A DNA stretch of 64,000 bases from Daphnia pulex. Taxonomy: Eukaryota; Arthropoda; Branchiopoda; Diplostraca; Daphniidae. This document shows, piece after piece, positions 1 through 11,500 of the stretch. Under the pieces are notes generated by a model. The model was not told the DNA's origin. It ran no database searches and saw only the letters and a program-made list of their open reading frames with translations. Position 1 is the first letter of the stretch, and every line of letters begins with the position of its first letter. The stretch spans positions 2,914,001-2,978,000 of the forward strand of contig NC_060027.1 of the NCBI RefSeq assembly GCF_021134715.1, written 5' to 3'. Both the position numbers and the translations under genes were made by a program.

Positions 1-3000
1 TTTTAACGGTTAACAAACGAGCGAGCGAGAGTCGCTCGTTCGAGACTGTTGGTGTGTAGTAATGTAATTTTAAAGAGCGGCCGGGAGAATAAGGAACCCC
101 TCGGTTCTTGATGCTTTTTCTCCCGAGTGTTAACGAGCTTGTTCTACCCAATCACCGGCCAGTTAAAGAAAAAGCAAAATAGAGAAAACCGTCTGCGTGT
201 GTACGGTCTACGGTATGGGGAAAGAGAGAAAGAATAACACACACACACTCTTTTTAAAATGAAAGATGAAATATAAATTCCAAATGTTTGTTGTTCCACC
301 ACGTACATCGTCGACACGCCAACCAACCGGGGGAATGTGCTGTGGAAACAGTTCGTGGACAAACAACAACAACAACTAACCGAGAGATGGGCGGGTCGCG
401 GAGAAATCAACAAGAAAAAAAAATGAAAACTCGGTGGTGTGCCCCTGTTGGCTGCTGCTGCTGCCTGACAGATATACTTGGGGTGTTATTCAAATATGGA
501 TACGCGAGTTGTTTTTGACGTTATTATACGTATATGGCCGTGTAGTCTGGCGCTATGAAGCTAACAAATCTATACGTGTGTGTATGTATATCTAACTGTA
601 GATGTTGTATATGCCCTATCGTCTCCAAATGAACGGCAAGTGCTATATAAGGGGCTCGACTGGGACCGTCTGGGGCTTGTGACACGCAGACGAACCCTCG
701 GGGGTTGTGCAGTAAGTCAAAAAATAAAATGTTTTCGTGTCACTGTGTGCTGTAACAGAAGGAATCACAGAGTTTGGGGAGCTTTTAAAAAGAAGGAAAA
801 GATAAAAGAAAAATTCTGGCCATCAAGTTTATGAATGTAAAAGATAAAAGGCCGCCAAAAAGATTTTTCTTTTCAAATGGGGAGAGAAAATGGGCGTCAC
901 TACCTTTTTTTTCTTCATTTTTTACCCGCAATCGCCACCCCGGTCAACACGGAAACATTCTTCACGGACATAATTCATATTTTCTTTTTTTAAAAAAAGG
1001 TAAAATTGTCCCCGCCCCTCTCCCCCACCCTCCTTTTTAAACATTTCAAAAAATGTTGAATTGAAATTTCTTCAACAAGAAAATTTAACGAAACCATTTC
1101 GAGAAGAATAAATCACGAGTGAATTCACCTGTGGGATAACAATTTCTTACAACATAGTATCAAATAGAGACGGGAGAGAATCCGAACGTTAATGGCATTT
1201 CTCGGCAGTGGTTGGTGACCAGCTGGGCGCTTGAATCACCCCCAAAAGAAACGAATATCAAATACACACGATATAATACCTTATTTGTCAGCAATTGTAC
1301 AAATAGAGAGAAAGAACAACAACAGCCAGTCAGTTGATGTTTGTCGAAGAATAAATCTGTGAGGGAAAAAATAAAAGAAAATAAAAAAGAAGAGGATATA
1401 ACTCATCATCCATCCGATTTTGAAACGTGAGCGGCCACGGGGGAGCTGAGAGCGGCCGTGCTGTGATATGCTCCCCCGATAGGCCTCATAGACTTTTATA
1501 GACATGTATATAGAGACGTTTTCGTCTACCGAAAAACAACCTTAAACTACTACTGGGCTACAGGCTGCTGTGTGAGTGCACAGTGAGCCGTCATGAATCA
1601 TCAGGGCAAACCCAAACTTGCTTGTAACACAACTCGGGGATCAAACAACATTCTTTGGAAAGTTATTTTATTTGATGAGCGTCACATTTTTGTTGTCTTA
1701 TTATCTAGGCTTAGCTTGTTTAAGTATTTTACTACTGCCATCACTTCACATCATCAAAAGTTCTTTTCTTTTAAAGATATTATTTCATTTCCAGTGGAGA
1801 GAGCCCGTTGGTTTCAAGTTACAGTTACTTTTTTTTTTATTTAATATTTGTTTTGTAGAATTCAATTTTCTTTTGGACAGAAAATGTCGAGCCGAATTCA
1901 TTTCGTCAAGTCAAACGTCGACATTTTCTTTGAAACAAAGGGGTAATAAAAAGTTTACTGCACCCAACCAATTTACTTTACTTTTTACTGAAATGCTTAA
2001 CTACAATAACGAAATGAATAGGAATGTGGAACTTACTCATGATTGCCCCAAAATATTCGAAACTTTCTTCAGCACAGTCGTGAATAAAATACAAAGCGAG
2101 AGCCAAAAACCTCACGTGCTCCATCGCCGAACAATACTGACAAATGGCGGGATTGCGATTCGACCGGTGCTGTGTTGCAATTTCCAACAATGATTTAATT
2201 TCATTTTCATTTTCATAAAATTTATGTAATTAAATTCCTTAATTTGTTGACCATCCTTTAAAAATTCTTATGTAATTTGAAATACAAAATTGAATGCAAC
2301 GTGGGCATTGGCAATGTGGTATGGAAGGGTTGAGAAATGGGAAGGGGTAAGAAGTGGCATCTGCCAATCACAAATCAGCATTCATAAAATTCGAACAGAC
2401 AAGTATTTGAATGATCGAATGTGACATTTTGGTGCTACGCTGAAATGGGAATTGATTCAATCAATTTTAAAATAATACCCGAAAATGTTCAATTTTGTTT
2501 TCTTTTTTCTTATGGGTTTATTTTGATTTGAAGTGTGTTGGCATAGAGAAGGAAGAACACGTTCTCGTGATGATGTAAATGATGTTATTTTTGTTCCCTT
2601 CCATCACGGAATGGAAGTGCGCCTGCTGCCATGGCCCGTTTCGGCATCAGTTATTATAATATTCCAGGGCCATCAGCCCATCAAGCAAAAATGGTTATTC
2701 AAATATCCATCATCTCTTCGACGGCCTCTCTTTAAAAGCAAGATAAAAGAATCTAACTGGCAACCAACATTTTTTTCTCTTTCTCAATAGATAAATAAAC
2801 GACCATTTCTATGCTGAGAGAGAAAAACCGGACAAAGTCACATGTGTGGCCACCGCAGATGGCCAATAACAGTGGCCAAAAAAAAAGGTGGGAATTTTGA
2901 AAACATTTCCAAATAAAGCAAGTTATATAGTCGGACTGAAAGAAAAATTTGCATATTCAGCTCGGATAAATAGTAGTCCATAGTGAAATAATCCGACCGG

Positions 3001-3661
3001 ATATGGAGCGCGGAGGACGTTTCAAAAAGGATAAATCATTTGATGGACTGTGACTGTGTGTGTGTGTCGAGTTTGGCATTCATAAAATAAAAGAAGATGA
3101 TCATTTCACTCGAAGTTGAAAGAATGTGCAACCTAACGACCCCATACATACACACGACCATATGCCCTACCAACTTTATTTCATCCGCAGTCAAGTCAAA
3201 CAGGATGAATATTATTCTTTTCTTTTTTTAAAAAAAGAAATAGGTTATGACTTGGATATCATTTCCTCGGTGAAATGGCCGGTGATTGGTCACAGTGGAG
3301 ATTTTGAAAGAAAAAAAAAGTGGGGAAGAGCTCTAGAATAATCTAAGCTCCGCCGTAAAAAAAATAAGAAACGTGTTACGAATGGACAATCAAATCTTTT
3401 CCGTATTCGTTCGAGTGGAGATTTTCACCTTTTCTCTTTCCCTTTTCAAAATAAAAACCTTCTCTCTCTCCTCATTGACCCGGTAACCGATATAACGCCT
3501 CGATTCACACACCACCCATATTTACACAGCAGTCGGGAAAAACTTGTAATTTTAAAAAAATAATTTCATTCGGAATGAAACTCAATTACACGGGTGGATG
3601 ACTTGTTAGTTTTGTTGGTTAGAAACATTTGGGTGGTAGGGATATTCGTCTGTACACTTAC
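1..3661 (-). other. Peroxidasin first intron (partial, runs off left edge)
   Basis: This stretch follows the splice donor of the peroxidasin first coding exon on the minus strand, and I find no second LRR exon in it. The intron is therefore at least 3.6 kb, far longer than the 55-80 bp introns of the neighbouring genes. It holds AT-rich low-complexity sequence, poly-pyrimidine tracts, short CA runs (about 238-250 and 3055-3068) and a short inverted repeat near 15-42 (arms AACGAGCGA / TCGCTCGTT). A 191-codon plus-strand frame at 1618-2193 has no recognisable domain and looks like chance. Long first introns often carry regulatory sites, but none is identified here. Confidence 0.6.
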
Positions 3662-3852
3662 AGGATGGTGGTGTTGGGCGGGACGGCCGGGACTTGATCC
3701 AGTTCGAGGAACATGCAGCGGACGGTCGAACGGAAGCAGAGACACCTGGACGGGCATCGAATTTCGGCGCTCACAGGAACGATCAAACCCATGGCCATCA
3801 TCACGAAGACCATCATGGTACCTAACAACACCTTCGCCTTATTAGCGCACAT
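3662..3852 (-). CDS. Pxn: Peroxidasin, first coding exon (signal peptide + LRRNT)
   Basis: Peroxidasin is a secreted heme peroxidase with LRR and Ig domains that makes sulfilimine cross-links in collagen IV of basement membranes. Only its N-terminus is here. From ATG at 3852 the exon encodes a signal peptide (MCANKAK, then a Met/Val/Leu-rich core ending VPVSA), followed by a cysteine-rich LRR N-terminal cap, [19 protein letters not shown], and then [11 protein letters not shown]. From memory, this cap closely resembles vertebrate peroxidasin ([15 protein letters not shown]) and is more specific than a generic LRRNT. The exon ends at a consensus GTAAGT donor (3656-3661), exactly where peroxidasin would continue into the LDLRFN repeat. 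The rest of the gene lies beyond the left edge. Slit-like or other LRR proteins are less likely because of the [11 protein letters not shown] match. Confidence 0.85.
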
Positions 3853-5105
3853 TTTGTTTTGTCAATTGAACGGTCAGTTCGGTCGGGAGAAATGTTCACA
3901 CAATCACGAAATTTGTTCAACACACCATAATTAAAACGACGACTAATAACCGGAGACCAGACCATCAACTTGTTTGTTCGACCGAAATATTTTAGACGCG
4001 TCCCAACAGCCCGGCGGTCGGAGGCAGACTGAAGAAAGTGAAGGGTCCTCCTCCTTCCCCAACACACGAACCTTTAGTCAAATGGCGCTGCTGGTTGTCT
4101 ATAAGGTAAGGCAACACACCACCGAATCGTTTTTTCGAATTGCTGAACCCCAATGATGGCCCAAAGGGACAGCTAAGAAGGAAAGCAACTTTTACCTAAA
4201 AGTTTTGTTCACCCCTCAACTATAACTCTATGGATGGGTTTGTTCGGCACCCCACTAAACAAGGGTGAGGAGCAGGGATATGTAGCATGAGGAAAGGGGC
4301 CAAAAGTGTCGAATAACTGTCACCGGATGGGAAATGCGCATCAAGCAGCAGCACTTCAAATATAAGAACCTTTGACGGACACGTACACACACACACAAAT
4401 GGCGAGGTTAAAATAACATTTATGTGCGGTGTAGCTAGATGTTATTTGAAACCGATAATATGCACTCGTCTCGTCGTCAACTTGATGTTGATATTTCAGC
4501 TAGGAAAGAGATAGATCACGTCCGTTTGTCCAGTCTGCTCGTCACGGTACCTCACCGGCATTTTTCTCTTTGCGGATTTGTTGGTGAGGCGCTAGATGTT
4601 ATAGGCTGTATAATACAGGAATTGTTGATTCGACCGGATTCCTCCGGCGGATGATGGATCGTCCTCCTAAATAAAGCGCACGGAATTCTTTCGTGCGGAA
4701 GAAAATAATGCTGCACACGACATTAGATAATACCATGCAGTCAATTCCACAGCCTGCTTGGGTGTATAATATCGTTTGACTCCACAACAGTCTGAGACAC
4801 TCCGGAAGAAAAACGATTGCCAATAACTTGCTCGTTTAAATTCTTCACGCTCGTGTCCCGAACTCTCTACAACATAACTTTTCCTTTGACACTGGCATCT
4901 TTAAAAAAAGAGTTTGGAAATGGTTAGTTTTTGGTTATTGTTCCACGTCTTTCTATAGGCTTTAAGACTTCTTCTGTACACAATATAAAAATAAAATAAA
5001 AAACCCCTTCTAGCTAGATGCTTTGATTGCATCTTATTTGTGTGTGTGGCGTCGCTTTTGATGATGGTTATCGTGACTCAGTCTCTCATTGTTAAGCATC
5101 GACGC

Positions 5106-5113
5106 TATAAATA
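5106..5113 (+). promoter_or_regulatory. TATA-like box (TATAAATA)
   Basis: TATAAATA sits in the context ACGCTATAAATAC. A very similar context, ACGCTATAAAATG, recurs at 8381-8393. No downstream coding exon was found, so a non-coding transcript or an unused site is equally possible. Confidence 0.2.
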
Positions 5114-6080
5114 CACCAGCGACTGTATAGCTAGCTAACATCAAAGACGGAGTCAAGTTTTATATACTATAGTATTTAGTGTGGACTCTATTGGGTTATT
5201 ATAATAGGTAAGTACGTGAATAAATCTCACTACGGGACAGTTCAATCAATTCCAACCATCTCTGAAATCTAGATGCACATCCCCGTGTGTGTACTGCCTA
5301 TATATAATTCTTTTCTTATTTTCAATTTTTATGACTTAATCGAGAGATTATGATAATTTCAAACCATCGCGGGGCGGGTTTTTTGTGATTTAGACGCCAT
5401 AGTGATTACGTATTCCACCAAACTCAATTTTTGGTTTATAACAGTTCGACTACACGATAGGTAGTATAGACCCAACGATGGCTTCTTCTTCTTACACAAG
5501 TTTAAAAAAAAAAAAAAAAAAAAACCTTCCGGAAATAACAGCATACAAAATACACGTTTGGTTACATCCATCCGCCTCCTCCCCCCTTTCTTTAACCGAT
5601 AGCACGAGCCAGCGGGGGCGCGTGATGGCGGCGAGACTCTCAGAAGCCCTTTCTTTTTTCTCCCTTATTCTTATTCTTATTTTTTCTGATTTGGAGAGGG
5701 TAATATATTATTCAATAGATATAGCCCCGGCTTATCTAATCCGATACACAATGGGTTGCGCCGCCTATTATGTACATATATATACAGCCGAGAGAGAGAG
5801 AGAGTGAGTGAGACGAACACCCATTGGGCCAATTTTTATACGACTCGTTCGGTTGACTGTGTATGTACGTGTTTGACTATTTGTCTGGCGTTCGGTTTTT
5901 GGTCTATCTATCGAAACCATCGCAAGAGTTGATTCAACTTTGATAGTAGTTAGATATAGGCCGGGAAATAGTGAAGACATTTGTACTACAAGACGCGTAT
6001 ACCAAACAGATTCAAAAGAAACCAACAAGACTCTGTTGAATACAGCTCACACATATTTCTCCAGTTGACTAGCGGCCGGC

Positions 6081-6088
6081 TATAAAAG
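6081..6088 (+). promoter_or_regulatory. Canonical TATA box (TATAAAAG)
   Basis: GGCTATAAAAGTGG is a textbook TATA element. An initiator-like TCAATTC lies about 25 bases downstream (near 6105). No plus-strand coding exon follows before chitin synthase, which runs the other way, so any product would be non-coding or start outside what I can recognise. Confidence 0.3.
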
Positions 6089-8384
6089 TGGCCACAAACA
6101 ATCTCAATTCAAACGATCAAAAGAAAAATCAGAAAAGAAATTTTTCTTTCCATCCGCCCACTGAAAACTAAAAGCCATTCATCCCATCCGTAGTAAAAGG
6201 AAGCCCAGACTTAAATGACACATCTCGCCGATATCCACCAACTTTGTAATTTAATTCTTTATTCAAAAAGAAAAAGCGTTTATAGCCCGTCGTCTTGTTA
6301 GCGCACAGAGAAAAAAAAAAGGTCCAACAGCCCCAGTCTTTTGTGTATATGTATACATAAAAGGTTATTCACAACAGCAGCAGCTCCCTGGTTCGGGTTT
6401 ATTTTTCAGACACTTTCAATAGTTTCTCCATGGCGTCTCTCCCGTTTTTTAACCCGCCGTTTGGGTTTTCGGTTACTTTTTTAACGAGTCACGACCGTTT
6501 TTTTTTTCTGAAGGGGGGAAACCGAACAATTTGATTTAAGAAGGAACTTTTGGTGTGGTGTGTGTGTGTGCAACAATCTATCGCAAAAGCAAACGCAGCT
6601 GAAAAAGAAGGATTTTGTTCGACCGATACACGGCGTGTGTGTGTTATCGGGAGCGTTACACTGCGCCACTCGACGCCATAAACCAAATACAATGGCCGGC
6701 AACATCAGGAGGATCGAGACTTTTTTTTCTTTTCTTTACACAGCAAATCACCTGTTGAATAATACATTGGCAGCGGCCAAATAGATTGTTCTGACGTGTT
6801 CTTTACCCGAGAGAGAGAGAGAGAATCAGCTGATATGTACATAACAAATCGCTGGCGTGCGTGAGCGTGAGGTTGTTCACCTCTCCCACTGCAAAAGTTC
6901 ACCGATAAACTAACCGATAACGAAATAGAATTCGCTTGAATTAAAAAAAAAAAAAAACATTTTCGTCCATGTCAAATGTCAAGAAATATTGGGAGAGCTG
7001 ATCAGCTGACAGCTGATGGGATAGGTCACTCCCGCTAGAGTACTTCCGGTCATTTTTCATTGCGTCAGCTCGACCATCTTTAAAAGTCTACTGCCAAACT
7101 CCAAACCAGCATCCGTCAGCAATCTCCCATCAACGACCGTGACTTTTGCGCTATCAATGCAAATTCCATTGGCGGAAGTGAGAAACTTGTGAAACTGAAT
7201 AAAAAACAAGAAAGAAATAGATAAGGGCAGCATCTATTAAAAGTGAAAATCCCTGATGCTGGCTGGCTGGCTGGCCTTATCGAGAAAAAAGAAACTTTCG
7301 ATTCGCTGATGAGGCCGGCACGTCTACGACAGATTCTCCTGCGATATTCCATGACGCTGTTTGAATCCACAATCAGCAAAAGAGAACACACACATGTTGG
7401 CTGCGAAAACATGATCATATCTTCTTTCTCTACGTATCCATTTCTATAAGAATGGACAATGGAGAGACTGGACGAGGTTGCAGCGGCCATTAAACCAAAG
7501 AAGAAGGTCCTTTTCAAGGTAAAAAAGAAATTAGACGAAAAGATACAACAACAACAACAACACGCCATAGCAGCACCGAATGGCGATTGGAGCTTGACAC
7601 GGAAATGTACGACGCCGTTTTCAAACCCAAAAGTGCTTTTCTCTATTTCTTTCTTTTGGCCGGCGCATAGACTTTCTTCCGTGTTTCTTCCGTTGCTATG
7701 CAAAAACAACAAGAGACGAGTGTGTTGTACTTATAGTCACCTAAGAGTGAAGAATTTTTGTCCATAAATAGCCAGTGACTTTTGCTGCTGCTGCTGCTCT
7801 CCTACACTTGATTCGTGTGCGTGTCGGGTTCACTCGAGTCTGCGGGGGAGGGGATGGAAGCGCACAAGATGGATGCGAATTCCGGATGACAAACGGAAAA
7901 ACCAAACCCAGCCAAATAACTCTCGCCGCCACCAACACCGTGAAACTACACAGGGAAATTGGGGAAATGTTTTTAAATCTTTTAGTGACTTTGCGACTGC
8001 GCTCCTTAAATACTCGCTCCCCCCTAAAGTTAAAAAAAAAAGTCCTGAAATGGGAGGGCCATCGATAATAAGATTAAGGATAAGGAATTAAGACACAACT
8101 GTGCGAATAATGGCGATGAAAAATTATTCGCTATGAAAGAATCTAAGGGGCAAATGAATTAAAAATTCCAAAATTATTTAGCTGTGAAACAGTCGCACTA
8201 TAATGTTTCATTTTGGTATATAGTGTCTGTTTTCTTTTTTCGCGTGTACTTGTCGACGAGCAGAGTCAGCCAAAAAATGCTGCTGCGGGGGATCTGATTA
8301 CGGACGTTGTGAGCAAATTTGTTTTACGGGCGACTTGCTACCACGGTGACACATTTCACACACTTTCTTCACGGTCAGTCACGC

Positions 8385-8391
8385 TATAAAA
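8385..8391 (+). promoter_or_regulatory. TATA-like box (TATAAAA) facing the chitin synthase 3' end
   Basis: The context is CGCTATAAAATGACGC. TTCATTTCAATCATTC follows about 25-40 bases downstream. A transcript from here would run antisense into the 3' end of chitin synthase (stop codon at 8573-8575). This is a sequence match only. Confidence 0.2.
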
Positions 8392-8572
8392 TGACGCATT
8401 TCGATCGAACCATGTTCATTTCAATCATTCAACAAGAAAAAGGAAATGGAATATTTTGTTTAGATTAACGAAGTGAAAAATCTAATTATTGCGAATAATA
8501 ATATTAGGTAAAATAAAGGTGAATTTAATAATAATGCTTAGTATGTAATTCCCCCGTGTGTTCGCCTGTTGG

Positions 8573-11500
8573 CTAGTCAGAATCCTCCTCCTGAGTTCCC
8601 GCAATGGCCATGCTGGACCGGCGTTTATTGTTGTCCTGGAAAGCCACGGACGATCTGCGGCGCATTTCGTGCAGGACGGTACTGCGACGGCCGACCATCT
8701 TATGGAGCGTGTCCCGTCGCATGGACATCCTGCCCCTCACGGCAGGATCTTGAAAAAAAAAAATTCATTTGAAAATGTTTCAATCCAGCAAACAACAAAT
8801 TCAAAAAAGTTCATTTTTTCTCTTACCGTTCATATCGACGTTGGCTGCGATGGAATCGATTCGCTTACGGAACTGGGAATCCAGATTGCCCGTGAATTGC
8901 GGCTTCTTCTGCGATTCGGTTAACCGGTGGATGGTCTGGCGACGGCTGACGTGATCCTTCCTTTTATAATCGCCGTAGACACCGTAATGATCATCTTCAC
9001 CTTTGATTTGCTGAAATTCTTTGGCGATTTTGACGGCGTTCTTCTCCAGGTAGGCGTCGTCGGAGACGTCTTCGATCTGTCGGGAAATGTTTTAGATTAT
9101 TTGCTCACAAAAAAAACAAAACAGAAAGTTGGAAAAGAGACGCACCTTTTTGGTGCAGGACTTGATTTCGGTGGTGGCGATAATTTGGGAGAGCGTTCCG
9201 AAGCGATGGAAGAACATGGCCACAAACTGGATGATCATGACCGAAGCGAACATCAAGAGGAAGACCATACCAATGGGCTCGAGTTGGAGGTACGTCATCT
9301 CCACGTTGACCTAATTAGAGTCGATCGTAGAAATCGTGTTGATAATTGGTGTAATTGATTTATTCTTACCGTCGGCCAGCTGGGAGATTCGAAATATTCG
9401 TAGCTGACGTTATATTGAACGCCGAGCGGCCAGTTGAGATGGACTTTGTCCTTCTCCAGCGTCATCAAGAAGATAATCGTCACGTAGAGCGCGTTCAGAA
9501 TGAAAAACGTAAACACGCTCTTGTTACGGAGGTCCTTGAGGGCCGCTGCGATTTTAGCCTAATCGTCAATCACAGTTAAATGAATGAATGAATAAATCGC
9601 AATCATTTAGTTACCTGTTCGGCCTTGTCCTCGTCGATGGGGTACAAATACTTTTCGAGCATGTCCTTCCAGAATTGAATTTCGTTTCCAGTCAAGAAAT
9701 CGACGACACCGCGGACGAGGGCCTTGTCCTCCAGCCAATAAGGATTGACCAGATTGTCTCGCTCTTCTTTCATAACTAACAGATGGCACCACTCGTCAGC
9801 GGAGAAATTTTTTAAAAATTTGATAATATTATCCCAAATTATTTACCAATCATTTCGCTGCTTTGGCTGTCGCTGTCATTGTACTCTTCGTAAATGTCAT
9901 TGTCTTCCATCTCGTTGACAGCGCTCAGATTGTTGGAATCCGTGGCGCTGGAAGTCGAAGCAACCGGAACTCCGCGGACGGAGCCCCGAACCGAACCGCG
10001 AGTCGATCCGCCGCGAGAGAAGCTCTTCCGCGGGCCGTTAAAGTTCGGATTGATGATCCTGAACATTGATTGAACAATTCAAAATTAATCAAAGAACGAA
10101 CCATTTTTACTTATTGATATTCACCTCTCGATGGTGTCCAGCCGTTTGTTGAGGGCCGTCAGCGATTCGGAAATGCAAATGAGTTGGTGTTTCTCGCCGT
10201 TGTCCGGCTTGCGGTGGACGCAGCACATGATTTTGAAGAGTCCGGCCAGCGAGAACTCGAGCGATCCTTCGTCTTCCGGCTTGTTGCCCGACGTCTGTTG
10301 GAAGAAGCTCAACAGGGCGTTGCCCTTGTTCTTCTTTTGAGCTGCCGCCATGGCGGCGGCGGCGGATTCGGCGTTGTCGTCGGATTTCTTCTTCTTCTGG
10401 GGAGCTTCGCGGGTGCCCCACGAGACGTTGTTGAGGTTGCAAACCGAGTAGATGATGAGCAGCAAGTACATGGACGGCACCGTCAAGTAGTAGACCAATC
10501 CGCACGGCAGACACCAAAATTCCTGCGGGTGCAGTATGGCGGCCACGATGAAACTGGAAGCGGTGAACACCAAAAAGATGCCGGAAGGTGAGAGCCATCC
10601 GTCTTCCGATAATTGAAGGATGATGCCCACCATGACGGCCATCATGACAATCGAATAGGCGACGCTCATAATTTGGGCCACAAAGACCTTCAAAGGTACG
10701 AAAATCAGATTTAAAAATCTATTCGATTACATTAAGACAATGAGTATTTACCTGGAATTTGGCTTTGCATGTTAGACAGATGATGATAAACAACATGATG
10801 GGTACCAAGTTGATCCAGAAACTGGTCCAGTTGTCAACGTGGAAAGCCACGCTCCAGGAGCCGACAATCATCAGAAAAATGGTTCCAGGTCCGATAACAG
10901 TTCCGACCATCAACAAAATCTACAATGCGGATGTGATGAATAATTCTATTCGGAAATTTAAACATGGAACTTACGTGGTAGCAAATGTAAGGGAATGAAA
11001 TGTTGTCATTGACTTTGGTGACGCTCTTGTAGTCGCCCAGGAGATCGAGAATGTTGGCCGTGGTGGACGGTACCCAGCGACGGCGCTGGTTGTAAAATTC
11101 GTCGAATCCTTCCGGACAGTGGGTGAAGGCGTCGCTGGCGGCGCAATACTCGACCCGGTAGCCGCGCTGAAGGAGGAGCGTGCACAGCCAACGATCCTCG
11201 CCCTGATCGTACTGGACGTAGTGACGGGCTTCGCTCGATTTCGTCGTGTACTTGGCCATGACGTTGTCGTCCATCAGACATTTGCCGCGGAAGAGCGAAA
11301 AGCATCCGGGACTGCAGAGGACGCAGCCAATCATGTGCTCAGTAGCCTTTTGAAGCCAATGGCCGATGGCGTATTCGAACATTTGATACCAGGCCATCAA
11401 ACCTGTTGTGTCATTTTCAATTGCATTAAAACTATTAAATTTAAAATGAATTAATTTCTTTTTTACCGGATCCGACGGGATGGATGCGTCCGCAAGCAGC

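Larger units (their letters stand above)
3853..8572. other. Gene-poor spacer between peroxidasin 5' end and chitin synthase 3' end
   Basis: No coding gene can be supported here. The first few hundred bases next to 3852 should contain the peroxidasin 5' UTR and promoter, and the last few hundred should contain the chitin synthase 3' UTR; neither boundary is visible. The spacer holds a poly-A run (about 5503-5523), GA runs (about 5788-5804 and 6810-6823), CA runs (4386-4398 and near 6560) and CAG/CTG-rich bits (7780-7800). Three TATA-like boxes on the plus strand are listed separately. The longest frames, such as 7116-7712 on the minus strand, are low in complexity and show no domain. Confidence 0.5.

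Noticed and set aside
1618-2193. 191-codon plus-strand open frame
   Set aside because: It lies in the peroxidasin intron, is rich in Phe/Leu/Ser from AT-rich DNA, has no domain, and has an overlapping frame on each strand.
7116-7712. 198-codon minus-strand open frame
   Set aside because: Low complexity (poly-Cys, poly-Ser and Phe runs from simple repeats), no family resemblance and no splice context.
10107-10598. Second minus-strand frame overlapping chitin synthase exon 9
   Set aside because: It is a frame-shifted reading of the same exon, rich in Arg/His, with no start context.
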